DNA from: Pseudovibrio ascidiaceicola
GTDB taxonomy: Bacteria > Pseudomonadota > Alphaproteobacteria > Rhizobiales > Stappiaceae
Direction: 5' to 3'
Assembly (NCBI RefSeq): GCF_900114245.1
Contig: NZ_FOSK01000001.1
Location: 1-64,000 of the forward strand
Length of the DNA: 64,000 nt
Position 1 is the first letter of the stretch. Each line of letters opens with the position of its first letter. The notes beneath the pieces were generated by a model that saw only the letters and a program-made list of their open reading frames with translations, searched no databases and was not told where the DNA came from. The position numbers and the translations under genes were made by a program. Below, one piece after another: positions 39,260-48,321 of this stretch.

Positions 39260-39286
39260 GAAGCGCGATTATTTCCGTCGCGCTTC
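39260..39286. terminator. Hairpin between mcd and the DUF1992-like gene
   Basis: A 9-bp perfect stem, GAAGCGCGA (39260-39268) with TCGCGCTTC (39278-39286), overlaps the last codons of the leftward gene and lies 22 bases after the mcd stop. The tail TTCATACAC is poor in T, so it is a weak terminator candidate for mcd. Confidence 0.45.
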
Positions 39287-39580
39287 TTCATACACTGAGA
39301 GTTCAAGGCGCTTATCCATAAGCGTCTTTCTTATTTCAAATCGCTCATCAGTCTTGGTCGCAGCTTTAAGCTGATCTTCCAATGTGGAGATCTCACGGCG
39401 CAGTTTCAGTTCTCCCTGAATGCTACCACCAGCTCCATTCACCACACTCATTTGTGCACTTTGAGCGAAATTTGTCCCGGACCTTCTGGGAATAGGTTTT
39501 CCCGCACCTTCAAGGCGATCCATAGAACCATTCATCTGTGATCGGCGAATTTGTTGCTCGATTAGTCGATCCATTCCCAT
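39269..39580 (-). CDS. DUF1992-like (DnaJ-homologue C28-domain) protein
   Basis: 103 residues. The N-terminus carries the DUF1992 pattern: DRLIEQQIRRSQMNGSMDRL followed by EGAGKPIP. The C-terminal part is a charged helix (ELKLRREISTLEDQLKAATK). The family appears in bacteria and in eukaryotic DNAJC28, with function unknown. The ATG at 39580 is preferred because AGAGG precedes it and the family begins there; the open frame runs on 34 codons upstream into sequence without similarity. Confidence 0.75.
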   Translation of the reverse strand: MGMDRLIEQQIRRSQMNGSMDRLEGAGKPIPRRSGTNFAQSAQMSVVNGAGGSIQGELKLRREISTLEDQLKAATKTDERFEIRKTLMDKRLELSVYEEARRK

Positions 39581-39816
39581 AAACAGACCTCTATCCTTTG
39601 TTTTTCTTAGATCAATTTCTCTGATGACTGTGGCTGCAACATGTTCATTCACAATTTTTCTAATTATTTTTGCTGAATTCAATTAACTTACAATCGCACC
39701 AAATTATCGATTTTAACTTTACGCTAATAAATTCACGATCTCCGGTTGCATTATGCAATTTACACGGTACATTTTAGTTAAATTTTTATTTAATTTATAT
39801 TGAACTGGAGAGCGCG

Positions 39817-40314
39817 ATGTTGCGGCTTCTTATTTTTGCAAGTCTTATCGCGGGCTCAGCACTGGTATTAGCTGGCAGCACTTGGGCATTGACGCAGACA
39901 CGCGCCATTGGTCCTGGTCTCACCCAAATCAGCGCACCTTCTAACAATGCATTGAAACCAATTTCCGCCGATAGCAAACTCATCCGCTATGCAGCAAAGT
40001 CCGCTCTGAAACCGCTAAAAGCAAAATCAAGGCTTGTTCGGCTTGAACCCAAATCAAAGCTGATCCGGTATCGAGTAAAAACAGCCGATACTACAATTCC
40101 AGCTAAGCCAGCCTCATTGACTTACGCGCATGTAGCCGGCGTCCTCAGCTATGTCCCTCGTCAGGAACTGGACGACTTGCTCGCCTTCCTAAACAAAGAC
40201 ATTTATCAGCTGACAGGAACCCACTCAGCAGCAGGCTTAGTACACCAAACCTCATGGCGACTGGAGCAACAGAGCAGTCAGATTGTAGAGAACGTATCCT
40301 CCTACCTGCCCTGA
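39817..40314 (+). CDS. Hypothetical exported protein with internal short repeats
   Basis: 165 residues, not recognised. A hydrophobic N-terminus (LLIFASLIAGSALVLAGSTW, residues 4-23) looks like a signal peptide or anchor. Residues about 53-90 contain repeated basic units SKLIRY, SRLVRL and SKLIRY, spaced by Lys/Ala-rich segments. The C-terminal third (ASLTYAHVAGVLSYVPRQE and on) is a plain helical region. GGAGA precedes the ATG. It lies in A/T-rich surroundings between a DUF1992-like gene and thpR. The function is unknown. Confidence 0.65.
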   Translation: MLRLLIFASLIAGSALVLAGSTWALTQTRAIGPGLTQISAPSNNALKPISADSKLIRYAAKSALKPLKAKSRLVRLEPKSKLIRYRVKTADTTIPAKPASLTYAHVAGVLSYVPRQELDDLLAFLNKDIYQLTGTHSAAGLVHQTSWRLEQQSSQIVENVSSYLP

Positions 40315-40375
40315 GCGAAGCTATTTATAAAGACGCGTACCAACAGTACGCCTCTCCCATCATCAATCCACCAAA

Positions 40376-40912
40376 TCAGGCAGCCAGAGGGTAGCTTTCT
40401 TCCACCAGATACGGCCCTCCACCAACTGCCGCTTTTGCTGAGAAGAGCACGAACCGCCCAGCGGTGAATGCAGGCGCTGAGAACTCACCCCGCATCTCAA
40501 GCCAATGTGCCAGCTCAGCAGGGGATGTCCCTCTCAACCGAGCCAATGTCACATGTGGCATATATTTGCGCCGAGCTGCCTGTAGGCCCAGCCGTTGCAA
40601 GATGCGCTCCTGCTCAGCTTGAAGCTCCGCCAGCTCCTGAGTGGGTTCAACGCGAGCCCAAAGCGCGTGTGGTTTGGCTCCCCCAAACGATCCAAGCCCG
40701 GTCAGCTTAATCGTCAATGGAGCACGATGCACTCGGGCCAGCTCATAGGTAACTTCATCGGCAATGCGATCATCGATGTCTCCTATAAACCGTAATGTAA
40801 TGTGGTAGTTTTCTGGGTCGATCCATCGAGCGCCGCGCAGCCCTCCGCGCATAAGGCTCAACATCATCCCGGTGCCCGAAGGCAGCTCTAGGCCAGTGAA
40901 AAGGCGAGGCAT
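40376..40912 (-). CDS. thpR: RNA 2',3'-cyclic phosphodiesterase
   Basis: 178 residues. Both catalytic HxTx motifs of the 2H phosphoesterase family are intact: HITLRF (about 41) and HVTLAR (about 124). The protein opens cyclic phosphates at RNA ends; it was first known as 2'-5' RNA ligase. The ATG at 40912 (MPRLFTGLEL) is chosen, with GGAGGG in front of it. It is a single gene between an exported hypothetical and a Tas-like reductase gene. Confidence 0.93.
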   Translation of the reverse strand: MPRLFTGLELPSGTGMMLSLMRGGLRGARWIDPENYHITLRFIGDIDDRIADEVTYELARVHRAPLTIKLTGLGSFGGAKPHALWARVEPTQELAELQAEQERILQRLGLQAARRKYMPHVTLARLRGTSPAELAHWLEMRGEFSAPAFTAGRFVLFSAKAAVGGGPYLVEESYPLAA

Positions 40913-41028
40913 ATCAGGACCCTCCACTAATGCAGATAATAAATTAGCTCACGTTTAACGCCAGAGTACAAGCAGAAAATCACAGCTCTACGAACATCTG
41001 GGGATTTTCTTTCCACTCTTTCAAAACG

Positions 41029-41060
41029 AAAAATGCCGAAGCCTATACAAGGCTCCGGCA
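41029..41060 (-). terminator. Rho-independent terminator of the tas-like gene
   Basis: A stem of TGCCGAAGCC (41034-41043) with GGCTCCGGCA (41051-41060), with one mismatch, is followed on the minus strand by TTTTTCGTTTTG. It lies 40 bases past the stop of the aldo/keto reductase gene. Confidence 0.8.
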
Positions 41061-41099
41061 CATTCTTCTTAAAACAGATTGATGCAATCTACCTGCCGA

Positions 41100-42152
41100 T
41101 TACGGGCAAGGATTGGTGTACTGCAGGTGGATATCATTAATCCGCGCCACGATCTCTTCAGTCATCTCAAAGTCAATCGCACGAATATCTGTCGCCAACT
41201 GCTCCATGTTCGTCGCACCAATGATCACGGAGGTCACGAATGAACGAGAATGAGCAAACGCAAGCGCCATGATCGCCGGATCAACGCCGAGCTCAGCAGC
41301 CAAATCGCAATATGCATCAATTGCCTGCTGGCCAAATGGATTTTCGTAACGACCAAGGCGCTTGAACAGCGTCTTACGCGCGCCAGCTGGCAAGGCGCCA
41401 TTACGGTACTTGCCGGTCAGATAACCTTGCGCCAGAGAGGAGTATGCCAAAAGGCCAACATTCTCGCGATGAGCAATCTCAGCGCCACCCACTTCAAACA
41501 GACGGTTCACCAGAGAGTACGCATTCTGGATAGACTGAATTCGCGGCAAACCACGCTCTTCAGATTCCTGCACAAACTTCATGGTGCCCCATGGGCTTTC
41601 GTTGGAAAGACCTACATGGCGGATTTTACCCGCCTTCACGAGCTCCTGCATAACCTCAAGGGTTTCATGGATCGCATTTTCGTCTTCAGCCGGGTCCACC
41701 GCCTGCCAAATATTACTGACAGAACCGAAACCGGACACATTGCGGTCTGGCCAATGCAGCTGGTACAGATCGATGTAATCTGTCTGCAAACGCTTCAGGC
41801 TGGCATCCACTGCTTCCATGATCTGCGCGCGGGAAAGCTGGCTCGTAGAACCATCTTCACGGTGCCAGTCCTGAACAGAACGACCAACAACCTTGGTTGC
41901 CAGAACAACCTTGTCGCGATTGCCGGTTTTCTTGAACCATGTACCAATAATTTCTTCAGTCCGGCCCTTGGTTTCCGGCTTCGGCGGTACGGCGTAAAGC
42001 TCTGCAGTATCAAAGAAATTAATGCCCTGCTCCAAGGAATAATCCATTTGAGCGTGGCCTTCAGCTTCGGTATTTTGTTCACCCCATGTCATCGTACCAA
42101 GACAGATGCTGGAGACGTCGAGGTCTGTACGCCCCAATTTACGAAATTCCAT
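41100..42152 (-). CDS. tas: Aldo/keto reductase, Tas-like
   Basis: 350 residues. The NADP(H)-dependent AKR fold is clear from LGTMTWGEQNTEAEGHAQMD, FDTAELYA (catalytic Asp/Tyr), LATKVVG (Lys), QLHWPDRN (His), and the C-terminal cofactor site SVIIGATNMEQL. Its whole length and the VPPKPETKGRTEEIIG segment closely match the E. coli Tas protein, which has been linked to growth on tyrosine-free medium; its natural substrate is not known. GGGGAATAC precedes the ATG. It is a single gene with its own terminator. Confidence 0.88.
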   Translation of the reverse strand: MEFRKLGRTDLDVSSICLGTMTWGEQNTEAEGHAQMDYSLEQGINFFDTAELYAVPPKPETKGRTEEIIGTWFKKTGNRDKVVLATKVVGRSVQDWHREDGSTSQLSRAQIMEAVDASLKRLQTDYIDLYQLHWPDRNVSGFGSVSNIWQAVDPAEDENAIHETLEVMQELVKAGKIRHVGLSNESPWGTMKFVQESEERGLPRIQSIQNAYSLVNRLFEVGGAEIAHRENVGLLAYSSLAQGYLTGKYRNGALPAGARKTLFKRLGRYENPFGQQAIDAYCDLAAELGVDPAIMALAFAHSRSFVTSVIIGATNMEQLATDIRAIDFEMTEEIVARINDIHLQYTNPCP

Positions 42153-42431
42153 GTATTCCCCGTTTGCAGCCCCAAGCTGCTTTTCTTTTTCATGCCCCTA
42201 CCGAGCACAAAGGACAATGATCCAGCCTCGTCCAAAGACAATGGATTCTGCCCTGAATTCTGTTTTGCTAAATCTGCCTCATGGATGGAGGTCAGCAGAG
42301 GAAGTGGCATAGCAAGCATCGCTAAGCGCATCTTCGAAAAGTAGGAGGTGTTTTTCCGACAGGAAGGCATAGCAAGTCAATACTTTAAAGCAGACTCAGC
42401 GTTCCAGCCTGAAACGGAAGATCATCAGCCG

Positions 42432-43112
42432 CTAAGATTTAGTCTGTTCGATGAGCAGTTCAACAGAAGGCAGAATTTTTTCGACAATGATCGAAACACC
42501 TTCACCTGTAGGATGCATGCCGTCACCAAGGTTCAACTCAGGTTCCGCTGCCACACCATCCAGAAAGAACGGATAAAGCAATGCATCATGCTTCTCGGCA
42601 AGATCACCATAAATGGAGTTGAACTCCTGACCGTATTGGTCACCCAGATTAGGCGGCGCCATCATACCAGCAAGCAGCACCGGAATATCGCGTGACACCA
42701 GCTGAGCAAGCATCGCATCCAGATTTTTGCGCGTTATTGAAGGATCCAACCCACGCAACGCATCGTTTGCCCCGAGCTCAAGAATCACACCGTCTACGTC
42801 ATCACCGACGGACCAGTCCAACCGTGAAAGACCACCAGAACTGGTATCACCAGAGACACCAGCATTCACTATCGTGATGTTGTAGCCCCGCTCTTGTAGG
42901 GCCTTCTCCAGCTTTACGGGAAAGGCGTCTTCAGGTGGCAACTGATAACCAGCCGTCAGGCTATCGCCAAAGGCAACCAGCTTCACTGGCTCGGCTCCAT
43001 CCTGCGCCATTCCGGTGGAAGCACCTGCAAACGCAAGGCCCAGCGCAATGACAGCACCACTGAAAAAACGCAGCACACCAGATTTAGCTTCAACTTTTCG
43101 TGATCCAGACAT
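42432..43112 (-). CDS. tesA: Arylesterase / multifunctional lysophospholipase-thioesterase (TesA-like)
   Basis: 226 residues with a signal peptide (ending near GMAQ, about 37). An SGNH/GDSL hydrolase: block I VAFGDSLTAGYQ, block II glycine in NAGVSGDTSSGG, block III LGANDALRG, and the final D-x-x-H in GDGMHPTGEG. The enzyme should hydrolyse acyl esters, thioesters or lysophospholipids in the periplasm. It is divergent from ybbA-ybbP, the same layout as in E. coli. AAGGTATTTG precedes the ATG. Confidence 0.93.
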   Translation of the reverse strand: MSGSRKVEAKSGVLRFFSGAVIALGLAFAGASTGMAQDGAEPVKLVAFGDSLTAGYQLPPEDAFPVKLEKALQERGYNITIVNAGVSGDTSSGGLSRLDWSVGDDVDGVILELGANDALRGLDPSITRKNLDAMLAQLVSRDIPVLLAGMMAPPNLGDQYGQEFNSIYGDLAEKHDALLYPFFLDGVAAEPELNLGDGMHPTGEGVSIIVEKILPSVELLIEQTKS

Positions 43113-43263
43113 TCAAATACCTTAGATTTTTTCAAACCGAGCTGGACGATGCAATCCACCCTACCCATATGCTTCCCAAGTGCGGCTGCGACAAGAGCCG
43201 CCAACGAATTTATTATAAGATGTAATTCAGGGATTTGCATCGCCTGCACATCAAGGTGGAAGA

Positions 43264-43971
43264 ATGACAGGTAATCCGGCATTAGACTTAAACGGCGTTC
43301 ACCTCAGCCTGGGCCACGGCGCAGGCCGCACCCATATTCTCAAAGGCATTGATCTTTCTATCAGCACCGGCGAAAGCGTCGGGCTTGTTGGGCCATCCGG
43401 CTCAGGCAAATCAACCCTGCTCATGGTAATGGCTGGTCTGGAACGCGCAGACAAAGGCACCGTCAAAGCCGCAGGGCAAGAACTCGGCACAATGAGCGAG
43501 GATGAACTCGCCCGTTTCCGTGGTCAAAATGTCGGCATCATCTTCCAGTCCTTCCACCTGGTCCCGAATATGACCGCACTAGAAAATGTCGCCGTCCCCC
43601 TTGAGCTTTCCGGTGACCCCAAAGCATTTGACCGTGCAAAAGAAGAGTTGGAAGCTGTCGGCCTTGGCCACCGCCTCAACCACTACCCAACTCAGCTTTC
43701 TGGTGGTGAGCAGCAGCGTGTTGCCGTAGCCCGTGCCCTCGTCACTAATCCTGAAATTCTGATCGCAGACGAGCCAACAGGCAATCTGGATGAAACCACG
43801 GGTGAGCAGATCATTGAGCTGATGTTCAACGCGCAGGAACGCAAGAACACCACACTCGTCCTCGTCACACACGACCCATCTCTGGCAGACCGCTGTCAGC
43901 GCAAAATCCGGGTGCATTCCGGCACGGTTGAGGAAGAAGGCCCTGCAGTGCGTGAGGTACGCGCCCAATGA
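43264..43971 (+). CDS. ybbA: ABC transporter ATP-binding protein YbbA
   Basis: 235 residues. A LolD/MacB-type ATPase with Walker A GPSGSGKST, the ABC signature LSGGEQQRVAVARAL and Walker B EILIADEPTGNLD. It should power the large permease encoded next, with which it overlaps by 4 bases (ATGA). In E. coli the ybbA-ybbP-tesA group is conserved and thought to handle lipid or acyl substrates at the inner membrane; the transported compound is unknown. GGTGGAAGA precedes the ATG. Confidence 0.94.
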   Translation: MTGNPALDLNGVHLSLGHGAGRTHILKGIDLSISTGESVGLVGPSGSGKSTLLMVMAGLERADKGTVKAAGQELGTMSEDELARFRGQNVGIIFQSFHLVPNMTALENVAVPLELSGDPKAFDRAKEELEAVGLGHRLNHYPTQLSGGEQQRVAVARALVTNPEILIADEPTGNLDETTGEQIIELMFNAQERKNTTLVLVTHDPSLADRCQRKIRVHSGTVEEEGPAVREVRAQ

Positions 43972-46541
43972 GCCAATCCAACTCAAACGGCTTCCAGCCC
44001 GGCTTTCGCCTTGCAGCGCGTTTTGCCCTGCGCGAAATGCGGGGCGGCCTCAAAGGATTCTACGTCTTCATCGCCTGTATCGCACTGGGTGTGGCTGCCA
44101 TCGCTGGCGTTGCCTCCTTCTCCCGTGCGCTGACAGAGGGGATCTCAGCGGAAGGTCAGGCTATTCTTGGCGGCGATCTCGCATTCTCTCTCATCCACCG
44201 CGAAGCAACTCCAGACCAACTCGCACACCTGCAAAGCATGGGCGATATTTCCAGAGTATCCAGCCTGCGAGCTATGGCCCGTACGGACACCGCAGGCAAT
44301 CAGACACTGGTCGAGCTGAAGGCGGTTGATAATCCCTACCCGCTTATCGGTGACTTTGACCTCGCCTCCGGCAAAGAACTGCAAGCTACCATCAACGGCA
44401 GAACAGAAGGCCTGCGCAATGCTGTGGCCGAAGTGGCCCTGCTGGCACGCCTTGGTCTGGAAGTTGGTGATCAGATTGCCGTCGGCAAAACTGAGTTCCG
44501 CATCGCTGACACCATAGAGCTGGAACCGGACAAGCTCTCCTCGGGTATGACAGTCGGCCCGCGCCTCCTCATCTCTCAGGAAGCATTACAAGACACTGGT
44601 CTGATCCGCCCTGGCTCATTGGTCAACTACACATACCGCGTCCGCATGGGCGACAACGTGCCAGAGGATCAGCTCCAGCAAGCTATTGATCAGACAAACA
44701 GTCAGTTCCCTGATGCTGGATGGCGCATTCGCTCCAAGCTGGAAGCCGCTCCAAGCCTGCAAAGGAACATCCAGCGCTTCGCCCAGTTCCTCACGCTCAT
44801 CGGCATCACGTCCCTCGTGGTTGGCGGTGTTGGTGTGGCCAACGCTGTGCGCAGCTACATGGATACCCGCCGTGAAGTCATTGCCAGCTTCAAATGTCTC
44901 GGCGCATCAGGCGGCTTTGTCTTCAAGGTCTATCTCATTCAGATGATGGTCCTCGCTACGATAGGCATTTTCATCGGCATGGCACTGGGTGCTCTGATCC
45001 CGCTTGTGGCTATGGCAGCGCTGCAATCCATCCTGCCAATCAACGCTGTACAAGCAGTCTATCCGCTTCAGCTGCTGCTCGGCATGGCATACGGTTATCT
45101 CACCGCCCTCGCCTTTGCTCTTTGGCCACTTGGCAGAGCCCACGACATAGCACCAACCGTACTGTTTCGTGATGAGGTAAGCACCCGCAGCCGCTATCCA
45201 AAGCCGCTGTATATCGCTGGCGCTGCTGTAACCTTGGTTCTGCTGGCAGGCCTCGCACTTGTCATGGCCTACGACAAAACCATCGCAATCATCTTCATCG
45301 GCGCATGTACTGGCACATATCTGCTGTTGCTCGTGGTCGCCCGCCTCATCATGGCAGCAGCGCGTAAGGTGCCAACAGTCCGCTCAACAGAGCTGCGTCT
45401 GGCAGTCACAAACATCTACCGCCCCGGCGCGCTGACACCATCTGTCGTCCTGTCACTTGGCCTCGGCCTGTCACTGCTCGTCGCTTTGGCTCTGATTGAT
45501 GGCAACTTACGCCGCGAGCTCAATCAGGCAGCACAGGAGCAAGCACCAAGCTTCTTCTTCGTCGATATTCAAAACCACGAAAAAGATGCCTTCGAAGCTC
45601 TCATCACCGAAAAGGCAACAGGCACCGAGTTCAACGCAGTTCCAATGCTGCGCGGAAACATCGTGGCGCTGAGAGGCATCCCTGCCTCAGACTATCCCGC
45701 CCCACCAGAAGCGGAGTGGATCTTGCGTGGTGACCGCGGCATCACATATTCCGAAACTCTGCCAGAAAACTCCGTCGTGACAGCAGGCGAATGGTGGCCA
45801 AAGGATTACACTGGCGAGCCGCTTGTCTCCTTCTCTGACGACAACGCCCGCGAGCTGGGCCTGAGTGTTGGCGATAAAATCACCGTCAACGTACTTGGAC
45901 GCCAGATCTCTGCGAAAATTGCGAACTTCCGTACGGTGGACTGGGAAAGTATGTCCATCAACTTCGTGATGATCTTCTCACCAAACACTTTCGCAGGCGC
46001 GCCTCATACCCATCTGGCAACCGTAGGCTGGCCGGGCGAAGCAACTCTGCAGCAAGAACTTGATCTGCTAAAGGAAGTTACACAAGCCTTCCCAACGATC
46101 ACGTCAATCAGAGTGAAAGATGCGATCGCACAGGTGAATGACCTTGTCGGTCAGCTCGCATGGGCCATTCGAGGAGCCTCCTCCATCACACTCCTCGCAA
46201 GTGTACTGGTTTTGGCTGGTGCATTGGCAGCAGGCCATCAAAGCCGCATTTATGATGCTGTTATTTTGAAAACACTGGGCGCCACACGTGGCCGTCTCAT
46301 CAAGGCATACATTCTGGAATACCTGATCCTTGGTGGCACCACTGCAATCTTTGCCCTGTTTACAGGCTCGCTGGCGGCTTACTTCATCATCACAGGTGTG
46401 ATGGAAGGCAGCTTCACCCTTCTGCCCGTAACGGCCATCACCGCCATCATCGGCGCTCTTACTTTCACAGTAGGCTTCGGTTTGCTGGGCACTTGGAGAG
46501 TGTTGGGAGAAAAACCTGCACCCGTTTTACGAAATCTGTAA
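43968..46541 (+). CDS. ybbP: ABC transporter permease YbbP
   Basis: 857 residues. A MacB/FtsX-type permease with ten predicted helices: one near 30-55, then groups near 265-395, 420-510 and a last group near 725-850. Two large periplasmic parts lie between (about 55-255 and 530-720). The FtsX-like repeats start at SLVVGGVGVANAVRSYMDTR and SSITLLASVLVLAGALAAGH. Together with YbbA it forms a mechanotransmission-type transporter rather than a channel; the substrate is unknown. It overlaps ybbA by 4 bases and is followed by a long hairpin. Confidence 0.92.
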   Translation: MSQSNSNGFQPGFRLAARFALREMRGGLKGFYVFIACIALGVAAIAGVASFSRALTEGISAEGQAILGGDLAFSLIHREATPDQLAHLQSMGDISRVSSLRAMARTDTAGNQTLVELKAVDNPYPLIGDFDLASGKELQATINGRTEGLRNAVAEVALLARLGLEVGDQIAVGKTEFRIADTIELEPDKLSSGMTVGPRLLISQEALQDTGLIRPGSLVNYTYRVRMGDNVPEDQLQQAIDQTNSQFPDAGWRIRSKLEAAPSLQRNIQRFAQFLTLIGITSLVVGGVGVANAVRSYMDTRREVIASFKCLGASGGFVFKVYLIQMMVLATIGIFIGMALGALIPLVAMAALQSILPINAVQAVYPLQLLLGMAYGYLTALAFALWPLGRAHDIAPTVLFRDEVSTRSRYPKPLYIAGAAVTLVLLAGLALVMAYDKTIAIIFIGACTGTYLLLLVVARLIMAAARKVPTVRSTELRLAVTNIYRPGALTPSVVLSLGLGLSLLVALALIDGNLRRELNQAAQEQAPSFFFVDIQNHEKDAFEALITEKATGTEFNAVPMLRGNIVALRGIPASDYPAPPEAEWILRGDRGITYSETLPENSVVTAGEWWPKDYTGEPLVSFSDDNARELGLSVGDKITVNVLGRQISAKIANFRTVDWESMSINFVMIFSPNTFAGAPHTHLATVGWPGEATLQQELDLLKEVTQAFPTITSIRVKDAIAQVNDLVGQLAWAIRGASSITLLASVLVLAGALAAGHQSRIYDAVILKTLGATRGRLIKAYILEYLILGGTTAIFALFTGSLAAYFIITGVMEGSFTLLPVTAITAIIGALTFTVGFGLLGTWRVLGEKPAPVLRNL

Positions 46542-46547
46542 AACTCC

Positions 46548-46596
46548 GTGGACTGCATCAAGTAAAAAGACGTTGATCGACGCAGATGCAGTCCAC
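46548..46596. terminator. Long hairpin after ybbP
   Basis: A 12-bp perfect inverted repeat, GTGGACTGCATC (46548-46559) with GATGCAGTCCAC (46585-46596), has a 25-base loop. It begins 7 bases past the ybbP stop. No T-run follows, so it may protect the 3' end or be a Rho-assisted terminator. Confidence 0.5.
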
Positions 46597-46876
46597 ATCT
46601 CTCAGAAGTATGAGTTAACAGACCAACTCTTCTATTTTCCGGCTAAGGTCTTGGACCGCCAGCAACATTACAACTGGTTAATAGTAGGGTCCGGTTTTAC
46701 CAAGTTTATACCAAAAGACCTTGCTTTAAGTGGCGATTTTACAAAAATCGGCAGGGTGCACTCTTGTCTTACGCCCTTTTTCCTACCATATTTGCTGATA
46801 TGTAACTCGGGTCAGTCACCCGTGCTGTTTGGTATGCCCAACAGCGAACACGTGTTTAACAAGAGAGAGGATCCAC
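46597..46876 (+). other. Long 5' region of the Bax-inhibitor-type gene
   Basis: About 280 bases without a credible gene, between the ybbP hairpin and the start of the Bax-inhibitor-1 family gene. It contains a perfect short hairpin, CGATTTT-ACA-AAAATCG (46734-46750), and is A/T-rich. The promoter of the next gene must lie here, but no clear -35/-10 pair was recognised. Confidence 0.4.
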
Positions 46877-47659
46877 ATGGCGACCTTCGACCGCAATAAT
46901 TCTACGCGGTATGGAATGGCTGGCTCTCATGCCAATGCAGCCGCATTTGACGCTGGTCTGCGCGCCTACATGCTTCGCGTTTACAACTACATGGCAGTCG
47001 GTGTGACAATCACCGGTGTGCTTGCACTGCTCACCTCAATGATGGCGACGACGACTGATCCATCTATGGCAGCAGCTCAGATGGGTAATACCTTGCTCAC
47101 CAGCCTTGGTGTTGCACTGTACGGTAGCCCACTGAAATGGGTTGTTATGCTTGCTCCACTTGGTTTCGTGTTCTTCCTGAGCGCACGGATCAATAAGATG
47201 AGCGCATCCGCCGCACAAATGACCTTCTGGGCATTTGCAGCATTGATGGGTGTTTCTCTCTCATCGATCTTCATCGTTTACACCGGCAACTCCATCGCTC
47301 GTGTATTCTTCATCTCTGCAGCTTCCTTTGGCGCGCTGAGCCTGTTCGGCTACACCACCAAGAAAGACCTCTCCGCTTGGGGTTCCTTCTTGTTCATGGG
47401 CCTGATCGGCATCATCATCGCGTCTGTGGTCAACCTCTTCCTTGCGTCTTCTGCTCTGCAGTTCGCAATCTCCGTGGTTGGCGTTCTGGTATTCGCAGGC
47501 CTCACCGCCTACGACACCCAGCAGATCAAGGAAATGTATGCAGCTGTTGATGACAGCGAAGTAGCAGGCAAGAAAGCCATTATGGGCGCGCTGCGTCTGT
47601 ACCTGGACTTCATCAACCTGTTCATGATGCTTCTGTCCCTGTTCGGCAACCGCGAGTAA
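46877..47659 (+). CDS. Bax inhibitor-1/YccA family protein
   Basis: 260 residues. Seven membrane helices (first about 36-58), with family motifs LRAYMLRVYNYMAVGVTITG near the start, GLTAYDTQQIKEMY (conserved Asp in the pH-sensing pair) and the C-terminal YLDFINLFMMLLSLFG. Members (YccA, YbhL, BsYetJ) are thought to modulate calcium leak or inhibit the FtsH protease. The ATG at 46877 has GAGGA in front, so this start is preferred. It is a single gene with a strong terminator. Confidence 0.93.
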   Translation: MATFDRNNSTRYGMAGSHANAAAFDAGLRAYMLRVYNYMAVGVTITGVLALLTSMMATTTDPSMAAAQMGNTLLTSLGVALYGSPLKWVVMLAPLGFVFFLSARINKMSASAAQMTFWAFAALMGVSLSSIFIVYTGNSIARVFFISAASFGALSLFGYTTKKDLSAWGSFLFMGLIGIIIASVVNLFLASSALQFAISVVGVLVFAGLTAYDTQQIKEMYAAVDDSEVAGKKAIMGALRLYLDFINLFMMLLSLFGNRE

Positions 47660-47688
47660 TCGCAGCAGCCATCAGGCGTACAAATCAG

Positions 47689-47722
47689 AAAAAGCCCGAG
47701 GCACCCGCCCCGGGCTTTTTTC
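47689..47722. terminator. Bidirectional Rho-independent terminator
   Basis: A stem of AAAGCCCG (47691-47698) with CGGGCTTT (47711-47718) is flanked by A-rich sequence on the left and TTTTT on the right. It lies about 30 bases past the Bax-inhibitor gene stop. Confidence 0.88.
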
Positions 47723-47793
47723 TTGGCCAAGTGACACTGCAGATATAGGCTTCAAGCTGGCATCAGAAACATACCCAGACTGCAGGACACCAA

Positions 47794-48144
47794 ATGTTCG
47801 GACCGCTCTCACTGTTCCATTGGTATGAACGCAAGGTTTTTCAGTTCAGAGATTTTCACAAAACCAACCCAACGAAGGCCGAACGCTACCATATGAGCGC
47901 AAGCATTGTGGCTGTCATCGCCACCATCGCTGCCGCCATCTACCTGCCAGTTTTACTGATACCTGCAGTAATTGCCTATGTTTTACGGTCACCATTTAGC
48001 TACATAATCAATCGGGCCAGAGAGAAACGAAACAACGTTTACAACTCCACATTCCCGAATAAGCGCTGGTACGCCGACTCAAATCACCGGAAACATCACC
48101 AGCTACAATCCGCAGTCGTAAAAGCTGTATTCCCTGATTTATAG
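47794..48144 (+). CDS. Hypothetical small membrane protein
   Basis: 116 residues, not recognised. Residues about 35-65 hold a long hydrophobic stretch (SIVAVIATIAAAIYLPVLLI) that could form one or two helices. The flanks are rich in aromatic and basic residues (RKVFQFRDFHKTNPTK; NRAREKRNN), and the C-terminus has HRKHHQLQ. AGGACACCAA precedes the ATG. It is a single gene between the Bax-inhibitor gene and the Panacea gene, and is unlikely to be part of either unit. Confidence 0.65.
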   Translation: MFGPLSLFHWYERKVFQFRDFHKTNPTKAERYHMSASIVAVIATIAAAIYLPVLLIPAVIAYVLRSPFSYIINRAREKRNNVYNSTFPNKRWYADSNHRKHHQLQSAVVKAVFPDL

Positions 48145-48321
48145 CCAGTTAAATGCATCCAACACGCACAGATAACCACAACGTAACCGCTTAGTTTTCA
48201 GGGGTACAACCAAATTTCACTAGCCAAGATCAATAAGAGGTTTTATTTTCTTAACGTAGCGTACCATATGTTTTTCTAAGCAATTTTCTGCTTGTTCCAA
48301 CAGCATTTGTAGGGGCAAAAA

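Noticed and set aside
41250-42344. Open frame of 364 codons on the plus strand
   Set aside because: It is antisense to the Tas-like reductase gene, with no recognisable domain and no ribosome site.
46573-46899. 108-codon frame on the plus strand ahead of the Bax-inhibitor gene
   Set aside because: It overlaps the hairpin after ybbP and the real start of the next gene, lacks a ribosome site and shows no similarity.
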